Assembly: GCA_046263255.1 (NCBI GenBank)
Contig: JBHELD010000003.1
Coordinates: forward strand, 1-64,000
Direction: 5' to 3'
DNA from: JALZEG01 sp046263255
GTDB lineage: Bacteria; Actinomycetota; CADDZG01; WHSQ01
DNA length: 64,000 bases
The translations under genes were made by a program, and so were the position numbers. The notes below the pieces were generated by a model. It ran no database searches. It saw only the letters and a program-made list of their open reading frames with translations, and was not told the DNA's origin. Below, in pieces: positions 33,635 to 42,579 of this stretch (position 1 is the first letter of the stretch; the number at the start of each line of letters is the position of its first letter).

Positions 33635-34261
33635 CTAGCCTCCGGCGAGCCGGACGAGGAAGTCGCGGACGTCGCGGACGATCGGGAAGAGGATCCGGGT
33701 CCCGCCGAAGAACACGAGCGCGAGCAGGATCAGCAACCCGTACCTGTCGAGGAAGAAGACCACCCGCTGCTTGTCGCGCGGCAGGAAGATCGTCAGCAGC
33801 CGGGAGCCGTCGAGGGGCGGGAGCGGAACGAGGTTGAAGACGGCGAGCAGGACGTTGATCCCGGTGAAGAACGAGAAGAACGTCGTGAACGCGCTTCCGG
33901 GGTCGACGTTGCGAAAGGCGACGTAGCCGAAAGCGCCGACGAGGGCCAGGGCGAGGTTCATCAGCGGCCCGGCGAGCGCGACTACGGCGGCGCCGAAGCG
34001 CTGCGACGACAGCGCGTTAGGGCGGAACTCCACGGGTTTGCCCCAGCCGAAGCCGACGAGAAGGATGCAGATCGTCCCGAGCGGGTCGAGGTGCTTCACC
34101 GGGTTGGGGGTCAGCCGGCCCATCGCCCGGGGCAGGCGGTCTCCCTGCAGGTCGGCCGCGAGGGCGTGCGCGTACTCGTGCAGCCCGATCGCGCCCACGA
34201 GGGCGGCGGCCAGCAGGAAGAACGCGACGGGGTCGACTTCGAGGAGGGAGAGGAGGCCCAC
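33635..34261 (-). CDS. Site-2 protease family zinc metalloprotease (M50)
   Basis: A 208-residue integral membrane metalloprotease. The zinc motif HEYAH is in ALVGAIGLHEYAHALAADLQGD near residue 28 and the third ligand region is FNLVPLPPLDGSRLL. Four to six helices. This short M50B form is common next to trpS/scpA in bacteria. The GTG start at 34261 lies six bases after a TACAAT box, so it is probably leaderless. Confidence 0.9.
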   Translation of the reverse strand: MGLLSLLEVDPVAFFLLAAALVGAIGLHEYAHALAADLQGDRLPRAMGRLTPNPVKHLDPLGTICILLVGFGWGKPVEFRPNALSSQRFGAAVVALAGPLMNLALALVGAFGYVAFRNVDPGSAFTTFFSFFTGINVLLAVFNLVPLPPLDGSRLLTIFLPRDKQRVVFFLDRYGLLILLALVFFGGTRILFPIVRDVRDFLVRLAGG

Positions 34262-34267
34262 GCAGGT

Positions 34268-34273
34268 ATTGTA
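34268..34273 (-). promoter_or_regulatory. -10 box TACAAT of the M50 protease gene
   Basis: TACAAT on the minus strand ends six bases before the GTG start, a near-consensus -10 box for a leaderless transcript. The 89-base divergent gap to trpS shows no other clear signal. Confidence 0.65.
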
Positions 34274-34350
34274 GGGGCCGCCTGCCCGAGCAGACGCCAG
34301 GGGGATGAGTAACTCTGAACGAGAACTTTAGGCGGCAGCCGACCAGACGG

Positions 34351-35328
34351 GTGTTCAGCGGCATCCAGCCGACGGGCGAGGCCCACATCGGCAACTACCT
34401 GGGTGCGATCCGCAACTGGGTGGCGCAGCAGGAGCAGGGCGAGGCCTTCTACTGCGTCGTCGACCTCCACGCGCTGACGCTGCCGTGGGACCCGGGCGCG
34501 CTGCGGCGCAACACGCTCGCCAAGGCGGCCGAGATCGTCGCCTGCGGCGTCGACCCGCAGCGGTCGGTGCTGTTCGTCCAGTCGCACGTCCCGGCGCACG
34601 CGGAGCTCGCGTGGGTCTTCAACTGCGTCGCCCGCGTGGGGGAGCTCCGGCGGATGATCCAATTCAAGGAGAAGTCGAAGGGAGAGTCGGAGTCGGTCGG
34701 CGTCGGCCTCTTCACCTATCCCGTCCTGCAGGCCGCCGACGTCCTCCTCTACCAGGCCGACGGCGTCCCCGTCGGCGAGGACCAGCGACAGCACATCGAG
34801 CTGATGCGCGACATCGGCGCACGGTTCAACTCAACCCTCGGGCAGACGTTTACCCTTCCGGAGCCGCTGATCCCGGCGGAAGGCGCCCGGATCATGGCGC
34901 TCGACGATCCGACGCAGAAGATGAGCAAGTCCGCCGGCCGCCCCGGCTCGTACATCGGGCTCGTCGAACCGCCGGACGTCGTTGCGAAGAAGATCCGCTC
35001 GGCCGTCACCGACTCCGGCCGCGAGGTCCGCGCGGCGGAGGACAAGCCCGCCCTGACCAACCTGCTCACGATCTTCTCGTTGTTCGAGGAGACGCCGGCG
35101 ACCGAGCTGGAGGCGCGCTTCGCCTCGGACGGGTACGGCACGTTCAAGGCGGCCCTGGCCGAGACCGTGGTCGCGCGGCTGACGCCGATCCGCGAGCGCT
35201 ACGAGGCGTTGATGGGGGATCCCGCCGAGCTCGAGGGGATCCTGAGACGGGGGGCCGAGCGGGCTGCCGCCGAGGCCGAGGTCACGATGAAGGTCGTCCG
35301 CGAGCGCACCGGGCTGCTGCCTGGCTGA
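34351..35328 (+). CDS. trpS: Tryptophanyl-tRNA synthetase
   Basis: A 325-residue class I aminoacyl-tRNA synthetase. The HIGH-type motif is AHIGNYLG, just after FSGIQPTGE, and the KMSKS motif is intact in DDPTQKMSKSAGRPGSYI. The C-terminal region LMGDPAELEGILRRGAERA matches bacterial TrpS. GTG 34351 is the only conventional start that keeps the N-terminus; an upstream CTG would add about a dozen residues. Confidence 0.96.
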   Translation: MFSGIQPTGEAHIGNYLGAIRNWVAQQEQGEAFYCVVDLHALTLPWDPGALRRNTLAKAAEIVACGVDPQRSVLFVQSHVPAHAELAWVFNCVARVGELRRMIQFKEKSKGESESVGVGLFTYPVLQAADVLLYQADGVPVGEDQRQHIELMRDIGARFNSTLGQTFTLPEPLIPAEGARIMALDDPTQKMSKSAGRPGSYIGLVEPPDVVAKKIRSAVTDSGREVRAAEDKPALTNLLTIFSLFEETPATELEARFASDGYGTFKAALAETVVARLTPIRERYEALMGDPAELEGILRRGAERAAAEAEVTMKVVRERTGLLPG

Positions 35329-35407
35329 AACACGCCTCATCGCCCGTACGGGTCGTTAGGGTGGGGGAGCCGGGCGGTGGAGGCGCCCGCCGGGATGGCC
35401 CCGGCAG

Positions 35408-35455
35408 CAGCATCGATTTGTCGACAAATCGACTAATCCACTAGTCAACCAGGAG
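35408..35455. repeat. Octamer array C, upstream of scpA
   Basis: Six units start at 35408, 35416, 35424, 35432, 35440 and 35448 (cagcatcg, atttgtcg, acaaatcg, actaatcc, actagtca and a weak last unit). Units two and three form part of an 18-bp perfect palindrome at 35414-35431. The array ends seven bases before the scpA start and includes its Shine-Dalgarno sequence. Confidence 0.72.
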
Positions 35456-35461
35456 CGGTCC

Positions 35462-36256
35462 GTGGCGTACGAGGTCAAGCTCGAGGTCTTCGAGGGGCCC
35501 ATCGACCTGCTCCTCCACCTGATCACGAGGCAGCGGGTCGACATCTACGACGTCTCGCTGTCGCAGATCACCGAGGAGTACCTGGCCGCGCTCGACGGCC
35601 TCGAGGGCCTCGACCTCGAGGCCGCGACCGGCTTCCTCGTGGTGGCCGCGACGCTGCTCGAGCTGAAGTCGGCGCGTCTGCTCCCGGGCCGGACCTCCGG
35701 CGACGAGGCCGGCAGCCTGCTGGAGGAGAGGGACCTCCTGCTGGCACGGCTGGTGGAGTGCGCGACGTTCCGCGAGGCCGGTGCCTGGCTCGCCCGGCGT
35801 CTCGCGGCCGGTGCCGCGCTGCACGGCCGCTCCGCGGGGCTCGAAGACCGGTTCGTCGACCTCGCCCCCAAGCTCGTCGTCACGGCTTCGCCGGAGCGCC
35901 TGGGCGCCCTCGCCGCGGCGCTGACGGCGCCGCGGCCGGTGCCGGAGGTCGACGTCTCCCATATCGCCCCGATCCAGGCGAGCGTCCGCGACGCGATCCT
36001 CGAGGTCGCGGCCCGCCTGCGGGAGCGTCCCGGTCCCGCCGCCTTCCGCGACCTCTGCCCCGGCGCGCCGGAGCGGATCGACGTCGTCGTGCGGTTCCTG
36101 GCGCTGCTCGAGCTGTTCAAGGCGGGCGCGGTGGATCTCGTGCAGGTGGAGCGCTTCGGCGACATCCGTGCCGAGTGGACCGGGCTCGCCGACGCCGAGG
36201 ACGTGCTGGCGGAGGCGGAGGAGTACGTGATCGACCTGAGAGGAGAGCCTGGATGA
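35462..36256 (+). CDS. scpA: Segregation and condensation protein A
   Basis: A 264-residue kleisin subunit of the SMC-ScpAB condensin. The N-terminus YEVKLEVFEGPIDLLLHLITRQRVDIYDVSLSQITEEYL is the family signature that contacts the SMC neck. The C-terminal winged-helix region includes VVRFLALLELFKAGAVDLVQ, which binds the SMC head. AGGAG precedes the GTG. ATGA overlap with scpB. Confidence 0.95.
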   Translation: MAYEVKLEVFEGPIDLLLHLITRQRVDIYDVSLSQITEEYLAALDGLEGLDLEAATGFLVVAATLLELKSARLLPGRTSGDEAGSLLEERDLLLARLVECATFREAGAWLARRLAAGAALHGRSAGLEDRFVDLAPKLVVTASPERLGALAAALTAPRPVPEVDVSHIAPIQASVRDAILEVAARLRERPGPAAFRDLCPGAPERIDVVVRFLALLELFKAGAVDLVQVERFGDIRAEWTGLADAEDVLAEAEEYVIDLRGEPG

Positions 36257-36810
36257 CCGACACGAGAAAGATCGTGGAGTCGATCCTCCTGCTGGCGGAC
36301 GAGCCGGTGCCGGCCTCGCAGATGGGCGAGGTCCTCGAGATCCCCAAAGCGGAGGTCGAGGCTCTCCTGCGGGCGCTGGCCCAGTCGTACGAGCGGGACG
36401 GCCGCGGGTTCGTCCTCCGCGAGTCGGCTCCGGGATGGCGTCTGTACACCGACCCGGAGTGCGCGCCGTGGCTCGAACGCTTCGTCACCCGGCACCGCCA
36501 CGCCCGCCTCACGGGCGCGGCGCTGGAGGTCCTGGCGATCGTCGCCTACAAGGGGCCGATCTCCCGGTCGGAGATCTCGGAGATCCGCGGCGTCGACTCC
36601 GACGGCGTCGTCAAGACGCTGCTCCTGCGCGGGCTCATCGACACGTCGGCTCCCGGGGGCGGCGCGGCTCCGAACCTGTTCGAGGTCTCCGACGAGCTCC
36701 TCGAAAAGATGGGCCTCCGCTCCGTCGACGAGCTGCCACCGCTGACGGATTTCATGCCCGACGCCGAGGCGGTGGAGGACATGGAGGCCAAGCTCTCGCC
36801 GAACGCCTGA
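36253..36810 (+). CDS. scpB: Segregation and condensation protein B
   Basis: A 185-residue protein made of two winged helices. Diagnostic segments are ILLLADEPVPASQMGEVLEI at the N-terminus and LTGAALEVLAIVAYKGPISRSEISEIRGVDSDGVVKTLL in the second half. It dimerises and binds ScpA. Translationally coupled to scpA; rluB starts three bases after its stop. Confidence 0.95.
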   Translation: MTDTRKIVESILLLADEPVPASQMGEVLEIPKAEVEALLRALAQSYERDGRGFVLRESAPGWRLYTDPECAPWLERFVTRHRHARLTGAALEVLAIVAYKGPISRSEISEIRGVDSDGVVKTLLLRGLIDTSAPGGGAAPNLFEVSDELLEKMGLRSVDELPPLTDFMPDAEAVEDMEAKLSPNA

Positions 36811-36813
36811 GGC

Positions 36814-37578
36814 GTGGGTAGCGCGCGCCGCGACTCGGGGAGCACATCGGGCGCCGAGCGGGAGGGCGAGCGGCTCCAGAAGGTCCTCGCGCATGCGGGC
36901 CTCGGGTCGCGGCGGGCGGTCGAGGAGCTCATCGCCGCGGGGAGGGTGAAGGTCAACGGGCGACGGGCCCGCCTGGGCGCGCGGGTCGATCCCTCTAAGG
37001 ATGAAGTAGAAGTCGATGGTTCCCGCGTGCCCCTGCAGCAGGATCTCGTGCACTACATGCTCAACAAACCCGCCGGCGTCGTCAGCACGGCCGCGGACCC
37101 GGAGGGCCGCCCGACCGTGGTCGAGCTGCTGGACCTGCCGGTGCGGGTATGGCCTGTGGGCCGCCTCGACACCGACAGCGCCGGCCTGCTGATCGTCACG
37201 AACGACGGCGAGCTCACGCACCGGTTGACCCACCCCAGCTACGAGGTCCCGAAGACCTACCTCGCCGAGGTCAAGGGCACCGCCGCCAGCCGGGCGATCA
37301 AGCAGCTGATCGCCGGCGTCGAGCTCGAGGACGGGACGACGAAGCGGGCGAAGGTGTCGCTCGTCGAGGCGACACGGGGAGGGACCCTGCTGGAGATCAC
37401 GATCCGCGAGGGACGCAACCGGCAGGTGCGGCGGATGTGCGAGGCGGTGGGACACCCCGTCAGACGCCTCGTGCGCACCTCGCTCGGCCCCCTGCAGCTC
37501 GGCCGCCTCAAGCCGGGTACGTTTCGGAAGCTGAGCATCGAGGAGGTCCGGGCGCTGTACCGGGCGTGCGGCCTCTAA
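36814..37578 (+). CDS. rluB: Pseudouridine synthase, RluB family
   Basis: A 254-residue RsuA/RluB-type enzyme. N-terminal S4 domain (ERLQKVLAHAGLGSRRAVEELIAAGRVKVNG). The catalytic Asp is in GRLDTDSAGLLIVTNDGEL. The C-terminal EGRNRQVRRMCEAVGHPVRRLVR is intact. It would modify 23S rRNA. It follows scpB as in Rv1711. Confidence 0.94.
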   Translation: MGSARRDSGSTSGAEREGERLQKVLAHAGLGSRRAVEELIAAGRVKVNGRRARLGARVDPSKDEVEVDGSRVPLQQDLVHYMLNKPAGVVSTAADPEGRPTVVELLDLPVRVWPVGRLDTDSAGLLIVTNDGELTHRLTHPSYEVPKTYLAEVKGTAASRAIKQLIAGVELEDGTTKRAKVSLVEATRGGTLLEITIREGRNRQVRRMCEAVGHPVRRLVRTSLGPLQLGRLKPGTFRKLSIEEVRALYRACGL

Positions 37579-37593
37579 TACGTAGACGAGTCT

Positions 37594-37641
37594 CCATCTC
37601 AACAAGGCAACTTGTCGACATGTCGATTAATCAACCAAAGA
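37594..37641. repeat. Octamer array D, upstream of aroH
   Basis: Six units in register start at 37594, 37602, 37610, 37618, 37626 and 37634 (ccatctca, acaaggca, acttgtcg, acatgtcg, attaatca, and a weak last unit). An ATG inside it (37620) is in frame with aroH. Confidence 0.72.
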
Positions 37642-37643
37642 GG

Positions 37644-38006
37644 ATGCGGGCGTTGAGGGGGGCGATCACGGTCGGGTCGAACGACCGCAGGGAGATCGTC
37701 GCGGCGACCGAGGAGCTCCTGAACGAGATGATCGACCGCAACGGAGTCGACGGCGACGACCTCGTCAGCATGATCTTCACGGCGACGCCGGATCTCGACG
37801 CCGAGTTCCCCGCGCTCGCCGCGAGGCGGCTGGGCCTCGCCCACGTCCCGCTGCTGTGCTCGGTCGAGCTCGACGTCGCCGGTGCGATGCCCCGGTGCGT
37901 ACGCGTCCTCATGCACCTCTACTCGGACCGGGCGGCTGGGGATCTGCAGCACGTCTACCTGCGCGACGCGCGGGAGCTGCGGACGGACCTCCGCGATGAA
38001 CCCTAA
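37644..38006 (+). CDS. aroH: Chorismate mutase, AroH type
   Basis: A 120-residue monofunctional chorismate mutase of the AroH fold. The family start is MRALRGAITVGSNDRREIVAAT, with the C-terminal Arg-rich segment PRCVRVLMHLY holding active-site residues. It makes prephenate for the tyrA gene that follows. I prefer ATG 37644 because it matches the family N-terminus; ATG 37620 within array D would add eight residues. Confidence 0.9.
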   Translation: MRALRGAITVGSNDRREIVAATEELLNEMIDRNGVDGDDLVSMIFTATPDLDAEFPALAARRLGLAHVPLLCSVELDVAGAMPRCVRVLMHLYSDRAAGDLQHVYLRDARELRTDLRDEP

Positions 38007-38019
38007 AGGTCGAGCTTAG

Positions 38020-39120
38020 ATGTCGGAGAAGGTCGCGATCCTCGGCACCGGCCTGATCGGCGGGTCGATCGGGCTCGGCATCAAGGCCGCCGCGCCGGAG
38101 ACGCCGGTGGCCGGCTTCGACCCCGACCCCCTCGCCGCGGCGGCCGCCGTCGCGGCCGGCGCAATCGACGGCGCCGCGGCGACCCCGGGGGGAGCGGTCG
38201 CCGGCGCCCGCACCGTCGTGCTGGCGGGACCGGTGGACGCGCTCGAGGACCTGACGGCTGCGATCGCCGGGGACGTCCCGGCGGACGCCGTCGTCACCGA
38301 CGTGGGATCGGCGAAGGCGGCCGCCGTGACGGCCGGCGAGCGAACGCTGGGGCCGCGGTTCGTCGGAGGCCACCCGATGGCCGGCTCGGAGCGCCACGGC
38401 ATCGACGCCGCGTCCGCGGACCTCTTCCGCGACGCCTGGTGGATCCTGACGCCGACGCGGTCCACCGCGCCCGACGCGTACGCGCGCGTGGCCGAGCTCG
38501 TCGGGCTGCTCGGCGCGAAGCCGGTCGCGGTGGCGCCGGCCAAGCACGACTCCCTCGTGGCGCGCCTCAGCCACGTCCCGCAGCTCACCGCGAGCGCGCT
38601 GGTCGACCTCGCCGCCGGCGCGGGGGACCGCGAGGCGCTGCTGGGGCTGGCCGGGGGTGGGTTCCGCGACGTCACCAGGATCGCCGCCAGCAGCCCGGAC
38701 CTCTGGGTGACGATCCTTCGATCGAACAAGGCGTCGATCCTCGACGCTCTCGCAACCCTCAACAAGAAGCTGAGCGTTGTGGCGGAGTCGATCGAACGGG
38801 ACGCCTGGGACGAGGTGCGGGACTGGCTGGCCGGCGCGCGCAACAACCGGCTCGAGCTGTTCGCGCGCCCGGACCTGTCCGGCGAGCCGGCGGGGCTGTC
38901 GCTGCCGGTGACCGACCGGCCCGGGGTCCTCGCGGAGGTCACCACGGCGGCCGGGCGGCTCGGCGCGAACATCGAGGACCTCCGGATCGTCCACTCGACC
39001 GAGGGGGGTCACGGACGCCTCGAGCTGGTGGTCACTGGGGAGGGCCCGGCGGACCGCCTGGCGGACGCCCTGGCGAAGATGGGGTACAGGGTCGAGCGCG
39101 CTGCCATAGTGGACCCGTGA
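38020..39120 (+). CDS. tyrA: Prephenate dehydrogenase with ACT domain
   Basis: A 366-residue enzyme. N-terminal Rossmann domain ILGTGLIGGSIGLGI, catalytic region VGGHPMAGSERHGIDAA and the helical domain around residues 150-285. The C-terminal 75 residues (LPVTDRPGVLAEVTTAAGRLGANIEDLRI) form an ACT regulatory domain, suggesting feedback control by tyrosine. Follows aroH by 13 bases. Confidence 0.94.
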   Translation: MSEKVAILGTGLIGGSIGLGIKAAAPETPVAGFDPDPLAAAAAVAAGAIDGAAATPGGAVAGARTVVLAGPVDALEDLTAAIAGDVPADAVVTDVGSAKAAAVTAGERTLGPRFVGGHPMAGSERHGIDAASADLFRDAWWILTPTRSTAPDAYARVAELVGLLGAKPVAVAPAKHDSLVARLSHVPQLTASALVDLAAGAGDREALLGLAGGGFRDVTRIAASSPDLWVTILRSNKASILDALATLNKKLSVVAESIERDAWDEVRDWLAGARNNRLELFARPDLSGEPAGLSLPVTDRPGVLAEVTTAAGRLGANIEDLRIVHSTEGGHGRLELVVTGEGPADRLADALAKMGYRVERAAIVDP

Positions 39121-39132
39121 CACCTGCAGGAG

Positions 39133-39188
39133 ACAAGACGACAAGTCCGCTTGTAGACAAAGCGACATATCGATGAGGCGACGAAAGT
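39133..39188. repeat. Octamer array E, across the aroA start codon
   Basis: Seven units start at 39133, 39141, 39149, 39157, 39165, 39173 and 39181 (acaagacg, acaagtcc, gcttgtag, acaaagcg, acatatcg, atgaggcg, acgaaagt). The aroA ATG is the head of the sixth unit, so the array extends into the coding region. Confidence 0.72.
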
Positions 39189-40489
39189 CGGCGTCCGCCG
39201 CGCCCCCTCTCACAGGCAGCGTCACCGTCCCCGGCGACAAGTCGATCTCGCACCGGGCGCTGATCCTCTCCGGGCTCGCGCGGGGCACGAGCACGATCGC
39301 CGGCCTCAACATGGGCGACGACGTGGATGCCACCGCGCGCGCGATGCGGGCGCTGGGGGTCGCCGTCGCGGCCGACGGCGATAAAGCTGAGGTCGAGGGT
39401 TATGGGATCGACGGCCTGCGGGAGCCCGAGGACGTGGTCGACGTCGGCAACTCCGGCACGTCGATGCGTGCGGTCCTGGGGGTGTGCTCGACCGTCGCCG
39501 GGATATCGATCCTGACCGGCGACGCCTCGCTGCGGAACCGCCCGATGCTCCGGGTGGCGGTGCCGCTGCGCCAGATGGGCGCCGCGGTCGACGGCCGCCG
39601 CCACGGCGACCTTCCCCCGCTGGTCGTGCGCGGCGGCGACCTCGTCGGGGCGGACGTCGAGCTCGACGTGGCGAGCGCGCAGGTCAAGACGGCCCTTCTC
39701 CTGGCGGGGCTTGCGGCGCGGGGAACGACGGCCGTGACCGAGCCCGGCCCCAGCCGCGACCACACCGAGCGGATGCTGGCGGCAGCCGGGGTTCAGGTCG
39801 AGCGCTCCGGCACCACGTGCGCGGTCGAGGGCGGGGCCGCGCCGCGGCCGATGAGGTGGGAGGTCCCGGGAGACACCTCGTCGGCCCTCTACCTGCTCGT
39901 GGCCGCGCTCCTCGTCCCGGGCTCAGAGCTGACGGTCACGAACGTGCTGCTCAACCCGACGAGGACGCGAGCGTTCGACGTGCTGCGGCGGATGGGCGCG
40001 GACCTGACGGTCGCCGGGACGGGCGAGTCGGGGGGAGAGCCGCGGGGAGACGTCACCGCTCGGACGTCGCAGCTCGCCGCCACGACGATCGACCCCGGGG
40101 AGGTGCCGGGGCTGATCGACGAGCTCCCGGTGCTGGCGATCGCGGCCTCGCAGGCGGAGGGGCGGACGATCGTGCAGGGCGCCGGCGAGCTGCGCCTGAA
40201 GGAATCCGACCGCATCGCCGCGATGGTCGGCGGCCTCGTATCGCTCGGCGCGCGGGCCGAGGAGACGTCCGACGGCTTCGTGATCGAGGGGCCGGCGTCG
40301 CTGACCGGCGGCGCGGTCGACTCGAGCGGCGACCACCGGGTGGCGATGTCGTTCGCGATCGCCGGCCTCGTCTCCCACGAGGGCGTCAGGGTCGGCCGGT
40401 GGTCCTGCGTCGACACGTCGTTCCCCGGGTTCCTGGACGTCCTCGGCAAGGCGCAGGGACGCGTGGCCGCCAGGGCCCGTCCGCGGTGA
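39173..40489 (+). CDS. aroA: 3-phosphoshikimate 1-carboxyvinyltransferase (EPSP synthase)
   Basis: A 438-residue EPSP synthase joining shikimate-3-phosphate and PEP. The signatures VPGDKSISHRALILSGLARGTS (residues 20-41), DVGNSGTSMRAVLG with the catalytic Arg and RLKESDRIAAMV are intact. The Gly-Ala glyphosate loop reads GNSGTSMR, typical of class I. GTGA overlap with cmk. It closes the aroH-tyrA-aroA aromatic block. Confidence 0.96.
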   Translation: MRRRKSASAAPPLTGSVTVPGDKSISHRALILSGLARGTSTIAGLNMGDDVDATARAMRALGVAVAADGDKAEVEGYGIDGLREPEDVVDVGNSGTSMRAVLGVCSTVAGISILTGDASLRNRPMLRVAVPLRQMGAAVDGRRHGDLPPLVVRGGDLVGADVELDVASAQVKTALLLAGLAARGTTAVTEPGPSRDHTERMLAAAGVQVERSGTTCAVEGGAAPRPMRWEVPGDTSSALYLLVAALLVPGSELTVTNVLLNPTRTRAFDVLRRMGADLTVAGTGESGGEPRGDVTARTSQLAATTIDPGEVPGLIDELPVLAIAASQAEGRTIVQGAGELRLKESDRIAAMVGGLVSLGARAEETSDGFVIEGPASLTGGAVDSSGDHRVAMSFAIAGLVSHEGVRVGRWSCVDTSFPGFLDVLGKAQGRVAARARPR

Positions 40490-41136
40490 CGGCGCTCGCC
40501 ATCGACGGCCCCGCCGGCGCCGGCAAGAGCACCGTCGCGCGCGCGGTCGCCGACTCGCTGGGGTGGCGCTACGTCGACTCGGGCGCGATGTACCGGGCGA
40601 TCGCGCTGGCGGTGATCGAGGACGGCGCCGAGCCCTCCGACGCGGACGCGGTGGGGAGGATCGCCGAGGCGGCCGGCGTCGACGTCGACGGGCACACGGT
40701 GCGGCTCGACGGGGTCGACGTCTCGAAGAGGATCCGCGCGCCCGACGTGACGGCCCTCGTCTCGCAGATCGCGGCGCAGCCGCGCGTGCGTGCGGCCTTG
40801 CTGGACAAGCAACGCGCGCTCGCGTCGAGCGGCGACGTCGTGATGGAGGGCCGCGACATCGGAACCGTCGTCGCACCGGACGCGGACGTCAAGGTGTTCC
40901 TGACGGCGTCGGTCGAGGAGCGCGCGCGGCGGCGCGCGCGCGAGCTGGGCCTGCCCGGCGACGGCGAGACGATCGCACGGATGGCGCGCTCGCTCGCCGA
41001 CCGCGACGCCGCCGACGCGACGCGGGCTCTGTCGCCGCTGGCGCAGGCCGCCGACGCGCACGTCGTCGACACGACCGGGCTCACGCTCGATGAGGTGGTG
41101 GCGCGCATCTGCGAGCTCGCGGAAGCGGCGCGATGA
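40486..41136 (+). CDS. cmk: Cytidylate kinase
   Basis: A 216-residue CMP/dCMP kinase. P-loop DGPAGAGKSTVARA at residues 6-19, the CMP-binding DSGAMYRAIAL, and EGRDIGTVVAPDADVKVFLTA near residue 125. The aroA-cmk-der order matches actinobacteria. ATGA overlap with der. Confidence 0.96.
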   Translation: MTALAIDGPAGAGKSTVARAVADSLGWRYVDSGAMYRAIALAVIEDGAEPSDADAVGRIAEAAGVDVDGHTVRLDGVDVSKRIRAPDVTALVSQIAAQPRVRAALLDKQRALASSGDVVMEGRDIGTVVAPDADVKVFLTASVEERARRRARELGLPGDGETIARMARSLADRDAADATRALSPLAQAADAHVVDTTGLTLDEVVARICELAEAAR

Positions 41137-42470
41137 GCGGGTCGGCACGGGGCCTGCCGGTGGTCGCGGTCGTGGGCAGGCCGAACGTCGGGAAGTCGTC
41201 GCTCGTGAACCGCGTGCTCGGCCGCCGCGACGCGATCGTCGAGGAGACGCCGGGCGTCACGAGGGATCGCCGCTCGTTCGTCGCGGAATGGGGCGGCCGC
41301 CGCTTCGAGATCGTCGACACCGGCGGCCTCGAGCCCGGCGCCGAGGGCCTGGACGCGCGCGTGGTCGAGCAGGCGGAGGTCGCGATGGAGGCGGCAGACG
41401 TGATCGTCCTCGTCGTCGACGCGTCGGCGGGGCCGCTCGAGGACGACATGCTCGTCGCGGCGCGGCTTCGCCGGAGCGACAAGCCGGTCCTCGTCGCGGC
41501 GAACAAGGTCGACGACCCGCGCGACGAGCCCGCGGCTGCGGAGTTCTTCCGGCTCGGCCTCGGCGAGCCCGCCGCGCTGTCGGCGCTGCACGGACGGGGG
41601 TCGGGCGACTTCCTCGAGCGGCTCGTCGGATGCCTGCCCGGGGTGGAGGAGGAGGAGCACGGCGCGTGGGGATCGCTCGCGATCGCGGGCCGGCCCAACG
41701 TCGGCAAGTCGTCGATCCTCAACGCGCTGCTGCGCGAGGACCGCTCGATCGTCGACTCCGTCCCCGGAACGACGCGCGACCCCGTCGACTCGTTCGTCGA
41801 GGCAGGGGGCCGCGTGCTGAGGATCGTCGACACCGCCGGGATGCGGCGCCGCGTCGCGATCGGCGAGTCGCTCGAGTACTACAGCTGGCTCCGGTCGCGC
41901 CGGGCGATCCAGCGCGCCGACGCGGTGCTTCTCGTCGTCGACATGACGGAGGGCGTCACCTCCCTCGACCAGCGCATCGCGCAGGACGTCGTGGAATCGG
42001 GCCGCGCCTGCGTCGTCGCCCTCAACAAGTGGGACCTGACTCCCGAGGAGGAGACCGACCGCGCGCGTGTGGACCGCGACCTCCAGGAGCGCCTCCGCTG
42101 GCTCGAGTGGGCGAAGGCCGTCCGAACCTCCGCGCTCACGCGCCGCGGCATCGACCGGATCCTTCCGGCCGTCCTCGCCGCGCTCGAGTCACACCGGCGA
42201 AGGCTGCCGACCGCGGCGGTGAACCGCATCGTCTCCGAGGCGCAGGCGCGCCGGCCTCACCCCCGCTCCGGACACCGCGCGGTGCGGATCCTGTACGCGG
42301 TCCAGGCGAGCACGGCACCCCCGGAGTTCGTCCTCTTCGCCAGCGGCAACCTGTCGCCGGGATACCAGAAGTACCTCGAGCACCGCATCCGCGACGCGGA
42401 GCCGTTCGAGGGCACGCCGCTGGTGCTGCGCACGCGGATCCGCAGGCGCTCGCACGCAGAGCCCGTCTGA
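41133..42470 (+). CDS. der: Ribosome-associated GTPase Der (EngA)
   Basis: A 445-residue protein with two G domains: GRPNVGKS at residues 15-22 and again near 190, each with DTGG/DTAG switch motifs and NKVD/NKWD specificity motifs. A C-terminal KH-like domain ends the protein. It acts in 50S subunit assembly. It closes the plus-strand run before the tRNA. Confidence 0.97.
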   Translation: MSGSARGLPVVAVVGRPNVGKSSLVNRVLGRRDAIVEETPGVTRDRRSFVAEWGGRRFEIVDTGGLEPGAEGLDARVVEQAEVAMEAADVIVLVVDASAGPLEDDMLVAARLRRSDKPVLVAANKVDDPRDEPAAAEFFRLGLGEPAALSALHGRGSGDFLERLVGCLPGVEEEEHGAWGSLAIAGRPNVGKSSILNALLREDRSIVDSVPGTTRDPVDSFVEAGGRVLRIVDTAGMRRRVAIGESLEYYSWLRSRRAIQRADAVLLVVDMTEGVTSLDQRIAQDVVESGRACVVALNKWDLTPEEETDRARVDRDLQERLRWLEWAKAVRTSALTRRGIDRILPAVLAALESHRRRLPTAAVNRIVSEAQARRPHPRSGHRAVRILYAVQASTAPPEFVLFASGNLSPGYQKYLEHRIRDAEPFEGTPLVLRTRIRRRSHAEPV

Positions 42471-42482
42471 GAGGCCCGCCGG

Positions 42483-42488
42483 TATGAT
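42483..42488 (+). promoter_or_regulatory. -10 box TATGAT of the tRNA-Pro gene
   Basis: TATGAT ends ten bases upstream of the tRNA 5' end, the expected distance for a tRNA promoter. The -35 position has no good match. Confidence 0.6.
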
Positions 42489-42498
42489 GGCCTCGCAA

Positions 42499-42573
42499 CG
42501 GGACGTGGCGCAGCTTGGTTAGCGCACTGGTCTGGGGGACCAGGGGTCGCCGGTTCAAATCCGGCCGTCCCGA
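42499..42573 (+). tRNA. tRNA-Pro (anticodon GGG)
   Basis: A 75-base cloverleaf. The acceptor stem CGGGACG pairs with CGTCCCG (42566-42572), and the discriminator base is A. The anticodon stem CTGGT/ACCAG (42527-42531, 42539-42543) encloses the loop CTGGGGG, with anticodon GGG at 42534-42536. The T-loop GGTTCAAATCC is intact. CCA is not encoded. It lies between der and pgsA. Confidence 0.95.
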
Positions 42574-42579
42574 CTCGGC